Assembly: GCA_043798715.1 (NCBI GenBank)
Contig: JAZDOK010000106.1
Location: forward strand, 1 to 64,000
Direction: 5' to 3'
Source: JAZDOK01 sp043798715
Lineage (GTDB): Bacteria; Vulcanimicrobiota; JAZDOK01
Length of the DNA stretch: 64,000 bases
Notes under the pieces: generated by a model
The model's input: the letters and a program-made list of their open reading frames with translations, nothing else
What the model was told of the DNA's origin: nothing
Database searches by the model: none
Made by a program: the position numbers and the translations under genes
Part shown: one piece after another, positions 53,472 to 61,997 of the stretch
How the letters are laid out: the number at the start of each line of letters is the position of its first letter
Position numbering within the stretch: the first letter of the stretch is position 1

Positions 53472-55391
53472 CTACAGCCTTCTCTCGGCGATCTCTTCTT
53501 TGATCTCATTTATAAAATCCGCCAGAGGCCTGGGTCCGAGATCTCCCCTGGAGCGAGATCGGACGGCTACGGCGCCAGATTCCTCTTCACGCTCGCCGAG
53601 GATGAGCATATAGGGTATTTTCTGGACCTGCCCTTCACGGATTTTCATGTTTATCTTCTCGCTGCGCTCGTCAATATCGGCCCTGATGCCTTTCTCCCGG
53701 AGACTCTTCACAACTCTTTTTGCATAGTCATGGTTTTTGGAGGTGATGGGCATGACGCGGGCCTGGATCGGAGCCAGCCAGGTGGGGAAGGCCCCGGAGT
53801 AGTGCTCGATAAGACAGCCCATGAATCGCTCGAAGGAGCCAAGCATGGCCCGGTGCACCATGAACGGGGCATGCTTTTCCCCGTCTGATCCGATGTAGGT
53901 CACGTTAAAGCGCCCCGGCAGGTTAAAGTCAAACTGAATGGTAGGCCCCTGCCAGTGCCTCCCGAGAGCGTCCTTTATCTTGATGTCGATCTTGGGGCCG
54001 TAGAAGACCGCGCCGCCGGGATCGACGATGTATGGAAGATTATTCTCCTCAAGGGCCTCCCGAAGGGTATTTTCTGCGACATCCCAGGTCTCCGGGGTGC
54101 CGGCGAATTTTTCGGGACGGGTGGCCAGATTTATCTCGTACTCATTAAAACCGAATGATTTCATCATGAAACCGGCCAGGTCCACGCATCCGATGATTTC
54201 CTCCTTGAGCTGTTCAGGGGTGCAGAAAATATGGGCGTCATCCTGAGTAAATCCTCTCACCCGCAGCATACCGTGAAGAACCCCCGAGCGCTCGTAACGA
54301 TAGACCGTCCCCATTTCCGCCATTCGGATGGGAAGCTCCCGATAGGACCGCCTGGCCGACTTGTAGATAAGAATGTGGAAAGGACAGTTCATGGGCTTGA
54401 GGATGTACTCCTGGCCCTCTACTTCGAGGCCCGCGAACATGTTTTCCTTGTAAAAGTCAAGATGCCCGGAAATCGTCCACAGGTGGGAGCGGGCGATGTG
54501 AGGAGTCGTGACAAGCTCATAACCGCGCCGATAATGCTCTTCCTTCCAGAAATCCTCAATTACCTTTCGCACCGCCGTCCCTTTCTGGTGCCAGAACACT
54601 AGACCCGGTCCCGCCTCCTCCTGAATACTGAAGAGGTCGAGTTCCCTTCCCAGCTTCCGGTGATCCCGGCGGGCGGCCTCCTCCAGGGCATGGAGGTGTT
54701 CTTCAAGTTCCTCCTTCTTATTGAAGGCTGTCCCGTAGAGGCGCTGAAGCATCTTCTTCTTTTCATCGCCCCTCCAGTAGGCCCCGGCGATGCTCAGCAG
54801 TTTGAAGGCTTTTAACTTTTTGGTGGAAGGCAGGTGAGGCCCGCGGCAAAGGTCGAGAAAATCTCCCGTCCGGTAGAGGCTCACCGTCTCGTCCGGAATC
54901 GCATCCAAAAGCTCCACCTTGTAGATCTCCCCGGCCTTCCTGAAATGCTCGATGGCCTCCAGTCGGTTCATTTCCAGGCGTTCAAAGGGAAGATCGGCCT
55001 CGATGATCCCCTGCATTTTCTTCTCGATCTTCTCAAGGTCCTCCGGGACGAAGGCGTCCTTTCGATCGAAATCGTAGTAGAATCCCTTTTCTATCGAAGG
55101 CCCGATGGAAACTTTTGTTTCTGGATAGAGTTCCCGGACGGCCGCAGCCATGATATGCGAGGCGCTGTGCCGGAGGATGGCCAGTCCATCCTCGTCTGCG
55201 GCGGTGAGAATGACCAGGCCGGTGTCCCCCGTCAGCTTTTTATCAAGATCAAGGATCTTGCCGTCCACTATTCCGGCGACCGCCGCTTCGGCCAGCTTCC
55301 TGCCGAGGCTCTCGGCCACCTCCCGGATGCTCACCCCGGATGGAAATTGTTTGACGAAACCGTCTTTTAAAGTAACACTTATCTCTGACAA
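53472..55391 (-). CDS. thrS: threonyl-tRNA synthetase
   Basis: Charges tRNA-Thr and edits Ser-tRNA-Thr. 639 residues with TTG start (AAAGGTG upstream). N-terminal TGS domain (residues 1-62), the editing domain with RHSASHIMAAAVREL (HxxxH), and the class II core: KPMNCPFHILIYKS with the zinc-binding Cys, YRYERSGVLHGMLRVRGFTQDDAH (motif 2) and MVHRAMLGSFERFMGCLIEHYSG with the third zinc ligand. The anticodon-binding domain closes the protein. infC does not follow as it does in many bacteria. Confidence 0.97.
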   Translation of the reverse strand: MSEISVTLKDGFVKQFPSGVSIREVAESLGRKLAEAAVAGIVDGKILDLDKKLTGDTGLVILTAADEDGLAILRHSASHIMAAAVRELYPETKVSIGPSIEKGFYYDFDRKDAFVPEDLEKIEKKMQGIIEADLPFERLEMNRLEAIEHFRKAGEIYKVELLDAIPDETVSLYRTGDFLDLCRGPHLPSTKKLKAFKLLSIAGAYWRGDEKKKMLQRLYGTAFNKKEELEEHLHALEEAARRDHRKLGRELDLFSIQEEAGPGLVFWHQKGTAVRKVIEDFWKEEHYRRGYELVTTPHIARSHLWTISGHLDFYKENMFAGLEVEGQEYILKPMNCPFHILIYKSARRSYRELPIRMAEMGTVYRYERSGVLHGMLRVRGFTQDDAHIFCTPEQLKEEIIGCVDLAGFMMKSFGFNEYEINLATRPEKFAGTPETWDVAENTLREALEENNLPYIVDPGGAVFYGPKIDIKIKDALGRHWQGPTIQFDFNLPGRFNVTYIGSDGEKHAPFMVHRAMLGSFERFMGCLIEHYSGAFPTWLAPIQARVMPITSKNHDYAKRVVKSLREKGIRADIDERSEKINMKIREGQVQKIPYMLILGEREEESGAVAVRSRSRGDLGPRPLADFINEIKEEIAERRL

Positions 55392-55408
55392 TCAGACCAC
55401 ACCTTTCT

Positions 55409-55429
55409 AAAAGGGCGCTCTTGTGCGCC
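55409..55429 (-). terminator. weak terminator-like hairpin upstream of thrS
   Basis: On the minus strand GGCGC (55429-55425), a 6-nt loop and GCGCC (55418-55414) are followed by CTTTT. It lies after the membrane-protein gene and before thrS. The stem is only 5 bp and the U-run short, so attenuation or termination is possible but not compelling; there is no T-box. Confidence 0.35.
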
Positions 55430-55446
55430 GTGAAATGAGGTTCGTC

Positions 55447-57273
55447 TCAGGAATCATGAATTCCTTTCTGCATAACGTCCAGAATGGGGCTGCCCAGGAT
55501 TATAAAGAGCGGGGCATAAGGTATGATATACCTCTCCTCTCCGGGATTCTGCAGGTAAACCGCTATAAGGAGGGAGAAAAACAACAGAACAAACAAGGAT
55601 ACATATTTTATGCAGGCGCGTTCCATGGGAAGTTTTCCCCGCCTCACCCTCCAGACGGCGACGATCGAAAGAACAAGGAAAAAAATGTTTAAAATTTTGA
55701 ATAGTTGAGTCAGTTGATACCCCCGGAAAATATTCCCCCAGCGCGGAAACATATGGCTGTGAAAGAGCCTGAAAATGGATCTCAGATTGCGAAATAAGAC
55801 TTTGGGATCCCGCTTAATGCTGTTGAGACCCATTTGGTAGTAATAGCGCTGGTCGTAAAAAGGCACATTTGTGACAATTCTTTTGTTCTCCGGGTAATCT
55901 ATAGCGGCCGGGGGTACAAAGCTGTAGCCGTAGCCACCAAGGTGGTATTCGATTGATTTCGCCTCGCACCAGGTCAGCGCGAAATTCACCCCCCCTCCGG
56001 ATGAGATCGATTTTTCCCTGCCTTTCGTGGTTGAAATATTAAAAGAAACCATCAGGAAGACAATTAACAGCACCGTGCTGAAAAAACTCAAAATGTATTT
56101 CCTGCCTAACCTGTGATAAAGCGCCCATAGTAAAAAAAGAGGGATGAACGACAGGAAGATTGGGCGTGTCAAAAAGGCCGCCGACCAGAGCACCCCTAGA
56201 GCGACTGCATTTTTAACGTTTTGCTTCCCGCAAACGAGAATATATAAACCGATGTACAAAAGTGGGATGAAAAGGTTTTCGCTCAGGACAAAGATATTGA
56301 GGTAGATAAGCGGATACCAGAATGTGGCTGTCAACAGCACGATTTGTGCAACTCTCTTTGAAAACAATTTCAGACTGATTCCATACAGAGCCCAGTTCGT
56401 CATGACTGAAAGCAGGGCCATGAAAACGATATAAATTCCGACCCGGTATTGGAGCATTCCCAAAAACTGAAGAGGCCTGTAGATCCAGCTTAAAAAAATA
56501 TGAAAAAAGGGCGGCCAGTAAGTGGGGCAAAAAATTTCCTGCCCTTTGACCATCTGGCAGGCCCTTTCATCGTAGCCTCCCATGTCTGAAACCAGGTAAT
56601 CCTGCGGAGTGGTGAATATGAAAATATATAAAATGCGGATAATAAAACCCAGAAGCAGCATGCAAAGTATAAATGGTTCCTCGGCCGCGAATTTATGTAA
56701 ATTTGAAAGGAGTCTCTCAAAAAACGGCCATCGAAACAAAAGCACTGTAATCCTTATAAGAAGCAGAACAAGACTGAACAGGGCCAGGGCATACCAGAAG
56801 CGGAACGTCGGATCTCGAAATGTATTTTCGACCTCCGCGCCATACTGCATCCCACCGCTGTCCTCAATCTCCAGAATGATTTCGTTCTTGCCAAGCGAAA
56901 CGTAATCCAGTACATTGACATCATAGCCGTCTACCCAGCCTGAATTTGAAACCTTGGAAAAAAGGCCGTTATCAAGCTTCATTCCGTTTATTCTCATGGA
57001 AAGAAGCCTGTCATCGGGAATTATCTTTACAGTAGTTTGCGAATACCAGTGGTAATCAAATGATCCCTTCAACACATGGATTCTCGTTCCATCCGACTTT
57101 AGAAAACCAAATTTATTCAGGGGAATAACTTTTTTTTCTTCCGAGAGAACCTGGAGCCCGTAGAATTTCAAGGCAGTCAGATGCAGCATCCCTAGTGCCA
57201 GAAAAAACAGAAACAATAGAAGAAATTCTATGAAAAATCTTTTTGCCTGATAAACCGATTGCTTATTAATCAC
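55447..57273 (-). CDS. AT-rich GT-C type membrane glycosyltransferase (PMT/ArnT-like)
   Basis: 608 residues. A first TM helix is followed by a soluble beta-type region, then about eleven more helices. SDMGGYDERACQMVKG contains the paired acidic residues of the first catalytic loop of GT39/GT83-like mannosyl- and arabinosyltransferases, followed by CPTYWPPFFHIFLS. Start at GTG without a clear ribosome site. Like the gene on the other side of thrS it is notably AT-rich, so both could be acquired genes. Acceptor unknown; lipid A, glycoprotein or polymer modification are options. Confidence 0.7.
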   Translation of the reverse strand: MINKQSVYQAKRFFIEFLLLFLFFLALGMLHLTALKFYGLQVLSEEKKVIPLNKFGFLKSDGTRIHVLKGSFDYHWYSQTTVKIIPDDRLLSMRINGMKLDNGLFSKVSNSGWVDGYDVNVLDYVSLGKNEIILEIEDSGGMQYGAEVENTFRDPTFRFWYALALFSLVLLLIRITVLLFRWPFFERLLSNLHKFAAEEPFILCMLLLGFIIRILYIFIFTTPQDYLVSDMGGYDERACQMVKGQEIFCPTYWPPFFHIFLSWIYRPLQFLGMLQYRVGIYIVFMALLSVMTNWALYGISLKLFSKRVAQIVLLTATFWYPLIYLNIFVLSENLFIPLLYIGLYILVCGKQNVKNAVALGVLWSAAFLTRPIFLSFIPLFLLWALYHRLGRKYILSFFSTVLLIVFLMVSFNISTTKGREKSISSGGGVNFALTWCEAKSIEYHLGGYGYSFVPPAAIDYPENKRIVTNVPFYDQRYYYQMGLNSIKRDPKVLFRNLRSIFRLFHSHMFPRWGNIFRGYQLTQLFKILNIFFLVLSIVAVWRVRRGKLPMERACIKYVSLFVLLFFSLLIAVYLQNPGEERYIIPYAPLFIILGSPILDVMQKGIHDS

Positions 57274-57311
57274 GATTACGCGTCTGATTTCGTGTGGTTA
57301 AGCTTGTAAAT

Positions 57312-58292
57312 TCACTTGAAGTCAGCCTTGTCGAAAGTGTAACTTAGATCCATGAGCAACTCGGCGTTCACTATCCTTCCCTCGATTGTAACCGGAGAAG
57401 ACCACTGGTAACAGCTGGCCGTGAACCGGGCGATTTCGTCTTCATTGGGGTGATTTGAGTTCTTTTCAATTTTCACCCATTCGGTCATTCCGTTTTTATC
57501 GATAACGAACCTGAGAACCACTGTGTCGGACACTAATTGCTGCCCGGGCGGGAATATCGGCGACCTGTTGGGGCTGGCCCGGTAGCCGGAGACTATGTTG
57601 ACAAAATTGGGAATCTTTAGAAGTCCTTTCCGGTCTTCATCAGCGTAACTGCTGTTTGGCGGAAGATATACCCTCAAAACTCCCAGGTTGGTACCGCTTA
57701 CAAGTCCCCCGCCTCCGGTTCCTCCTCCTTGTCCGGGCCCGATCCCGGAACCATCGCCGGTCCCGGTTCCCGATCCATGCCCCCCTCCGGTCCCGGTTCC
57801 TGAACCAGGCCCGACGCCGGAGCCGTTCCCCGAACCCTGTCCGTTTCCATGGCCGCCGCCCGCGTTGGCATAGGATGAAGAAGCGGGCCTGGAGGCTGCC
57901 TGTGGCTGCATGGGAACGACCTGCGTGTTGTTGACAGGAGGGGCATACTGCCGGGGCGCCTCGGGCTGGACCATACTCTGGGGCTTATAGGCGATGGGAG
58001 CCTGCTCTTCGACGGGAAGTTCATTTTCCGAACCTCCCCCCCCTCCCCCGCCTCCGCCTTGCGCCTTAGACAGAGGCACCATCTCCACTTCATAGACTTC
58101 AGTGATGGCATCTTTATGCCTGACTTCATACCTGAAAATCGCAAACACGGTCAGGAGGACTACATGAATCAGAACCGCCATAATCATGGCGGAATGCAGG
58201 GCATCCCACTTGAATTTCCTCTTCGGAGGAACAAAAATACTGGCCCTGGTCTGTGTGATGTCGCGCTTGGCGGCTCTCCCCTTTTTTCCCAT
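57312..58292 (-). CDS. TonB-like energy-transduction protein
   Basis: 326 residues, ATG behind AAGGAG. One N-terminal TM helix (HSAMIMAVLIHVVLLTVFAIF), a nine-glycine run and a long Gly/Ser/Thr/Pro-rich spacer (residues 85-215, built of Gly-Ser-Gly-Thr-type repeats), then a small TonB-C-like domain (SDTVVLRFVIDKNGMTEWVKIEKNS). Such proteins carry inner-membrane energy to outer-membrane transporters; ExbB/ExbD are not adjacent. The spacer is repetitive and prone to length change. Confidence 0.72.
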   Translation of the reverse strand: MGKKGRAAKRDITQTRASIFVPPKRKFKWDALHSAMIMAVLIHVVLLTVFAIFRYEVRHKDAITEVYEVEMVPLSKAQGGGGGGGGGSENELPVEEQAPIAYKPQSMVQPEAPRQYAPPVNNTQVVPMQPQAASRPASSSYANAGGGHGNGQGSGNGSGVGPGSGTGTGGGHGSGTGTGDGSGIGPGQGGGTGGGGLVSGTNLGVLRVYLPPNSSYADEDRKGLLKIPNFVNIVSGYRASPNRSPIFPPGQQLVSDTVVLRFVIDKNGMTEWVKIEKNSNHPNEDEIARFTASCYQWSSPVTIEGRIVNAELLMDLSYTFDKADFK

Positions 58293-58417
58293 GTGCCTGC
58301 TCCTTATTCCCTCACAAAGTCGTAAAATCCGGAATTATATTCCTCAAAGCGAGCAAACTTTTTATTCCCTTTCGCACATATATTATAACACAAATGCCCG
58401 GCAAACCCCTTTAACCG

Positions 58418-59131
58418 TTACTTGTAAACAGAATGATTTATGAAAGTGATTCCATCCGAAGAGTGCGGCTCATCGCCTCGAATCACTTTCTTTACGGCCT
58501 CCATCTTTTCTTCCTTGGTGATGGCGACGGCGATGTCCCCCGAGAGCAGCAGTGTGTTCCCGTCGGGAATCAGAACATTATCTCCACGAACAACGGCCCC
58601 GATAATCGAATCGGAGGGAAGGACAAGTTCCTTCAGTGTTTTACCGGAAGAAGGAGAATCATCCCGGATGGGGATTTCGAGCACCTCGACTCCTCCCAGG
58701 AGGCAGAAACATGACATGACCCCCTTGTAGGCAACTTCCCGCTCGATGACGGAAAGAATGGCGTTGGTGCCGCTCGCCGTGGCATCGATCCCCAGCTTCC
58801 TGAATATATCCTCATTTGTCGGATTATTTACCCTGGCCAGAGTGAAGGGGACCCCGAATTTCTTCTTGGCCAACTGGCAGATGACCAGGTTGTCCTCATC
58901 GTCTCCGGTCACGGCGACAACCATCTTGGCCCTCTCCACGCCGGCGCTCTGGAGCGTTATGGGATCACAGGCATCTCCCTGGAGGACGACCCCGTTTGCC
59001 CCGAATTCATCGCTCATCACCTGGCATTTCACACGCTCTTTCTCAACGAGAACGATTTCCTGATCCGAGGCCAACAAGGCCTTGGACAGATAATAACCGA
59101 CCTTGCCGCCGCCGGCAACGATAATCAGCAT
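58418..59131 (-). CDS. TrkA-type RCK protein (potassium uptake, second half)
   Basis: 237 residues from the ATG at 59131, where the Rossmann signature IIVAGGGKVGYYL begins; an in-frame extension upstream is spurious. NAD-binding RCK-N domain (LVEKERVKC, VAVTGDDEDN) plus RCK-C domain (residues 150-237). Such cytoplasmic gating subunits act on TrkH/KtrB-type K+ channels. It is translated right after a second TrkA-like gene, and the two may form a heteromer. No TrkH gene is adjacent. Confidence 0.85.
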   Translation of the reverse strand: MLIIVAGGGKVGYYLSKALLASDQEIVLVEKERVKCQVMSDEFGANGVVLQGDACDPITLQSAGVERAKMVVAVTGDDEDNLVICQLAKKKFGVPFTLARVNNPTNEDIFRKLGIDATASGTNAILSVIEREVAYKGVMSCFCLLGGVEVLEIPIRDDSPSSGKTLKELVLPSDSIIGAVVRGDNVLIPDGNTLLLSGDIAVAITKEEKMEAVKKVIRGDEPHSSDGITFINHSVYK

Positions 59132-59132
59132 T

Positions 59133-59840
59133 TCAATAGCCTCCCTTGAGGGGATAATTGATCGCCGTATCACTGATGTCAAAAAGTTTTTTGACCTTTT
59201 CCATGCCTGAAGCCAGCCGGTCGTCCTGACCAAGCTTTACCGTTCCGAAAATCTGATCCCCGCTCTTCAATATGAATCCGGCCTCCGGGATGATCGGCTC
59301 ATTGTCACGGATGACCGCCGAGATCCTGAATTCTCCGGGAATTTCCATGTCTGTAAGTTTCTTCCCATCTACCGACTGCCCACTCTTGAATTCCAACGCC
59401 ATCGCCGTACCATTCCCCATCTGATAGGCTCTGAGGACTGAAGGAGACGTGAGGATGTTCCTGAACATCCTGGCTCCGATCGTGGTGGCGCAGACCGTGC
59501 TGAGTCCGAGATCGTGGTAAATGCTTGAGCGCCTGGGATCATAGACCCTGCAGACAACCTTGGGCACCTGAAATATGTATTTGGCCATCTGAGCGGCCAT
59601 CAGGTTTGTATTATCCCCGTTGGTGACCGCGGCAAATGCATCGACCCGCTCGATCCCGGCTTTCCTCAGAATGTCTATGTCAATGCCATTCCCGAGAATT
59701 TTTATCCCTCTGAAGTCCTCAAGTCTGTTAAACGAGGTCGGAGAATTATCAATGATCGACACACTCCATCGGTCCGCCTCCATTAACTCTGCAAGGCGGG
59801 CTCCCTGTCTGCCGCATCCAAGAACAATGACCTTCGGCAT
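59133..59840 (-). CDS. TrkA-type RCK protein (potassium uptake, first half)
   Basis: 235 residues. PKVIVLGCGRQGARLAELME starts an RCK-N fold; DPRRSSIYHDLGLSTV ends it and a RCK-C domain follows (GEFRISAVIRDNEPIIPEAG). The ATG at 59840 begins the fold properly; a GTG four codons earlier is possible. Overlap with the next gene is one base short of contact, implying one transcript. Together the two correspond to a full-length TrkA split into separate proteins. Confidence 0.85.
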   Translation of the reverse strand: MPKVIVLGCGRQGARLAELMEADRWSVSIIDNSPTSFNRLEDFRGIKILGNGIDIDILRKAGIERVDAFAAVTNGDNTNLMAAQMAKYIFQVPKVVCRVYDPRRSSIYHDLGLSTVCATTIGARMFRNILTSPSVLRAYQMGNGTAMALEFKSGQSVDGKKLTDMEIPGEFRISAVIRDNEPIIPEAGFILKSGDQIFGTVKLGQDDRLASGMEKVKKLFDISDTAINYPLKGGY

Positions 59841-60001
59841 TTTGGGTATCACTCTTTCTCTTTTATTGAACTCCGCTCCCCTTTTACATTAGCGACAAAC
59901 CTGCCGGTTTATTCTCCTTTAAAAGAGGGAATCCCTGTACGAATAGATGGTCTGGTTGTTTCCCTTCGGTTCGGGCTGAACATGTCTTTCCATAAACGCT
60001 G

Positions 60002-60030
60002 TTGACAGAGGCCATGATTTTGATTAGAAT
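60002..60030 (+). promoter_or_regulatory. sigma70-type promoter
   Basis: TTGACA (60002-60007, a perfect -35) and TAGAAT (60025-60030, -10) with a 17-bp spacer. Transcription would begin near 60037 and run straight into the AAGGAAGGAG ribosome site of the ATT-start gene, giving a short leader of about 24 nt. Confidence 0.75.
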
Positions 60031-60059
60031 GAAAATACTTCAAGGAAGGAGTTCAACCC

Positions 60060-60647
60060 ATTATCACATTCATTCGCAGATTCCTGATTGGCGTCCTCTC
60101 CCTGGCAGTACTGGTGAATGTTTCCTTTCTCATTCTCGCCAAGCAGTCCTCACAGCACGTTGTTAAATCGGAGGTTCTTTATTCCGTGCTGATTCTCTCT
60201 GAACGGAAACCCGATGTCGTTTCTCTTAAGGCGCAGTTAAAAAAACGCGGATTGCCGACAACCACAATAGGAACGATGAAACGTTTTAAACCGGTTTTTG
60301 CCGGTTACGCAGTGGCAATGGACCTCCCCAGATCCTCCTCCAACAGGCAGATCGCCCGCTTTACTCTCCAGTATGGTTATCAGAGCAGCGTGCTTAAGCT
60401 GCCGAAAGACCGCGAACGCATCAAAATCGTCAAGATTTTTTCCAGAAGCAGCGATGCCCGGGTTGTAGCCGATTCCATATTCAAGAAAATAAAACTCAGA
60501 TTTTCAGTCATCAAGCACTATAGAGAGGTTCCATGCTTATATTTCGGTTTTAAGGCAACGGGCCTGGATGTGGAAAAAGCCAGGGAATTGAAGGCACAGT
60601 TTGTCCGCCAGGCCGACGTTATTGAACTGGTGCCCGAAGCCAAATAA
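60060..60647 (+). CDS. membrane-anchored protein with probable ATT start codon
   Basis: No ATG, GTG or TTG lies in frame between a stop at 60030-60032 and codon 60114, yet the protein's natural N-terminus is a membrane helix (FLIGVLSLAVLVNVSFLILA) that begins well upstream of 60114. AAGGAAGGAG sits 8 nt before an ATT at 60060, and the promoter above ends just before it. I therefore call ATT as the start, giving 195 residues. Behind the helix is a soluble domain (residues about 35-190) with two similar-looking halves, each with beta-rich FTLQYGY/FSVIKHY-type segments. Family not recognised, and rho follows 75 bp later. Confidence 0.6.
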   Translation: MITFIRRFLIGVLSLAVLVNVSFLILAKQSSQHVVKSEVLYSVLILSERKPDVVSLKAQLKKRGLPTTTIGTMKRFKPVFAGYAVAMDLPRSSSNRQIARFTLQYGYQSSVLKLPKDRERIKIVKIFSRSSDARVVADSIFKKIKLRFSVIKHYREVPCLYFGFKATGLDVEKARELKAQFVRQADVIELVPEAK

Positions 60648-60722
60648 TCTTTTTATGGGCTTTTGAACCTCTTATATTGCTCTGATCGTCCCTGATCATA
60701 AAATTGAAAAATGGGGTGTAAC

Positions 60723-61997
60723 ATGGAAAGTATCGGAGAACTGGACAAACTGAGCCGGGTTGAATTGCTGGAGATAGCCAAGACATTGACGATTCCAGGC
60801 TATCAACGAATGAAAAAACAGGAGCTGGTTTACCGGATCCTGGAGACACAGGCCGAGAACCAGGGGCTTTATTTCGGTTCCGGAATCCTGGAGCTACTGC
60901 CGGAGGGATATGGTTTTTTACGCGGCAAACGCTATCTCCCTGCAAACGGCGATATTTATATCTCCCAATCCCAGATCAAACGCTTCGACCTCCGGATCGG
61001 GGATACCATCTCCGGTCAGGTCCGGCCGCCAAAAAACGGCGAGAAATACTTCGGAATGGTCAAAGTCCAGGCCGTCAACAGTCTTGACCCCGAGCAATCC
61101 AGGCTGAGACCTCACTTTGATCAATTAACCCCGATATTCCCTGACAGAAGGTACAACCTGGAGACAAAGCAGGAGGAAATTTCCACCCGGATCATTGACC
61201 TGCTCTGTCCAATCGGGAGCGGACAGAGAGGCTTGCTTGTTGCGCCTCCCAAAGCCGGCAAGACCATCCTTCTGAAAAAGATCGCCCGGGGTATCACCAC
61301 CAACCACCCCGATTCCATCCTCATCGCTCTTCTTATCGATGAACGGCCCGAAGAGGTTACCGACATGGAACGTTCGATCGAGGGAGAAGTTGTTTCTTCC
61401 ACTTTCGACGAACCCCCGGAACAGCATGCCAGAGTCTCTGAACTGGTCGTCGAGAAAGCCAAACGCCTTGTAGAAATGGGCAAACACGTGGTAATTCTCC
61501 TGGACAGCATCACCAGGATGGCCCGCGCCTACAATTCAATCACTCCGCCGACGGGAAGAACTCTTTCCGGAGGTCTGGACACCACGGCCCTGCGGATGCC
61601 GAAAAGATTCCTCGGAGCCGCCAGGAACATTGAGAACGGGGGAAGTCTCACCATTATTGCAACCGCTCTCATCGAAACGGGAAGCAAGATGGATGACGTG
61701 ATTTTTGAGGAGTTCAAGGCGACCGGCAACATGGAGATGGATCTTTCCAGGCAACTGTCGGAGCTTCGTATTTTCCCGGCCATAGACATAAAAAAATCCG
61801 GCACCCGCCATGAGGAGCTGCTGCTTCCGGATGACGACCTGAAGAGAGTCTGGCTTCTGAGGAGAGGTTTGGCCCTTCTGGGCGATCCGACCGAGATGAC
61901 AAAACTCATGATAGACAGGCTTCAGAAGACAACCAGCAACAAGGAATTCCTTGCCACCATCACCAGGGAGACTCTTTCATACGCCAAAAAATTTTAA
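60723..61997 (+). CDS. rho: transcription termination factor Rho
   Basis: RNA-dependent ATPase ending untranslated transcripts. About 424 residues. N-terminal SAP-like helix region, cold-shock RNA-binding fold (PEGYGFLRGKRYLPANGDIY), Walker A APPKAGKT, DERPEEVTDMERSIEGEVV and Walker B VVILLDSITRMARAYN, then the Q-loop and R-loop region (SGGLDTTALRMPKRFLGAARN). ATG 60723 follows GGGGTG; another ATG four codons earlier is possible. The stop overlaps the next ATG by one base (TAATG). Confidence 0.95.
   Translation: MESIGELDKLSRVELLEIAKTLTIPGYQRMKKQELVYRILETQAENQGLYFGSGILELLPEGYGFLRGKRYLPANGDIYISQSQIKRFDLRIGDTISGQVRPPKNGEKYFGMVKVQAVNSLDPEQSRLRPHFDQLTPIFPDRRYNLETKQEEISTRIIDLLCPIGSGQRGLLVAPPKAGKTILLKKIARGITTNHPDSILIALLIDERPEEVTDMERSIEGEVVSSTFDEPPEQHARVSELVVEKAKRLVEMGKHVVILLDSITRMARAYNSITPPTGRTLSGGLDTTALRMPKRFLGAARNIENGGSLTIIATALIETGSKMDDVIFEEFKATGNMEMDLSRQLSELRIFPAIDIKKSGTRHEELLLPDDDLKRVWLLRRGLALLGDPTEMTKLMIDRLQKTTSNKEFLATITRETLSYAKKF

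Noticed and set aside
55392..55446. T-box or threonine attenuator upstream of thrS
   Set aside because: No T-box motif and no long leader; only a 5-bp hairpin.
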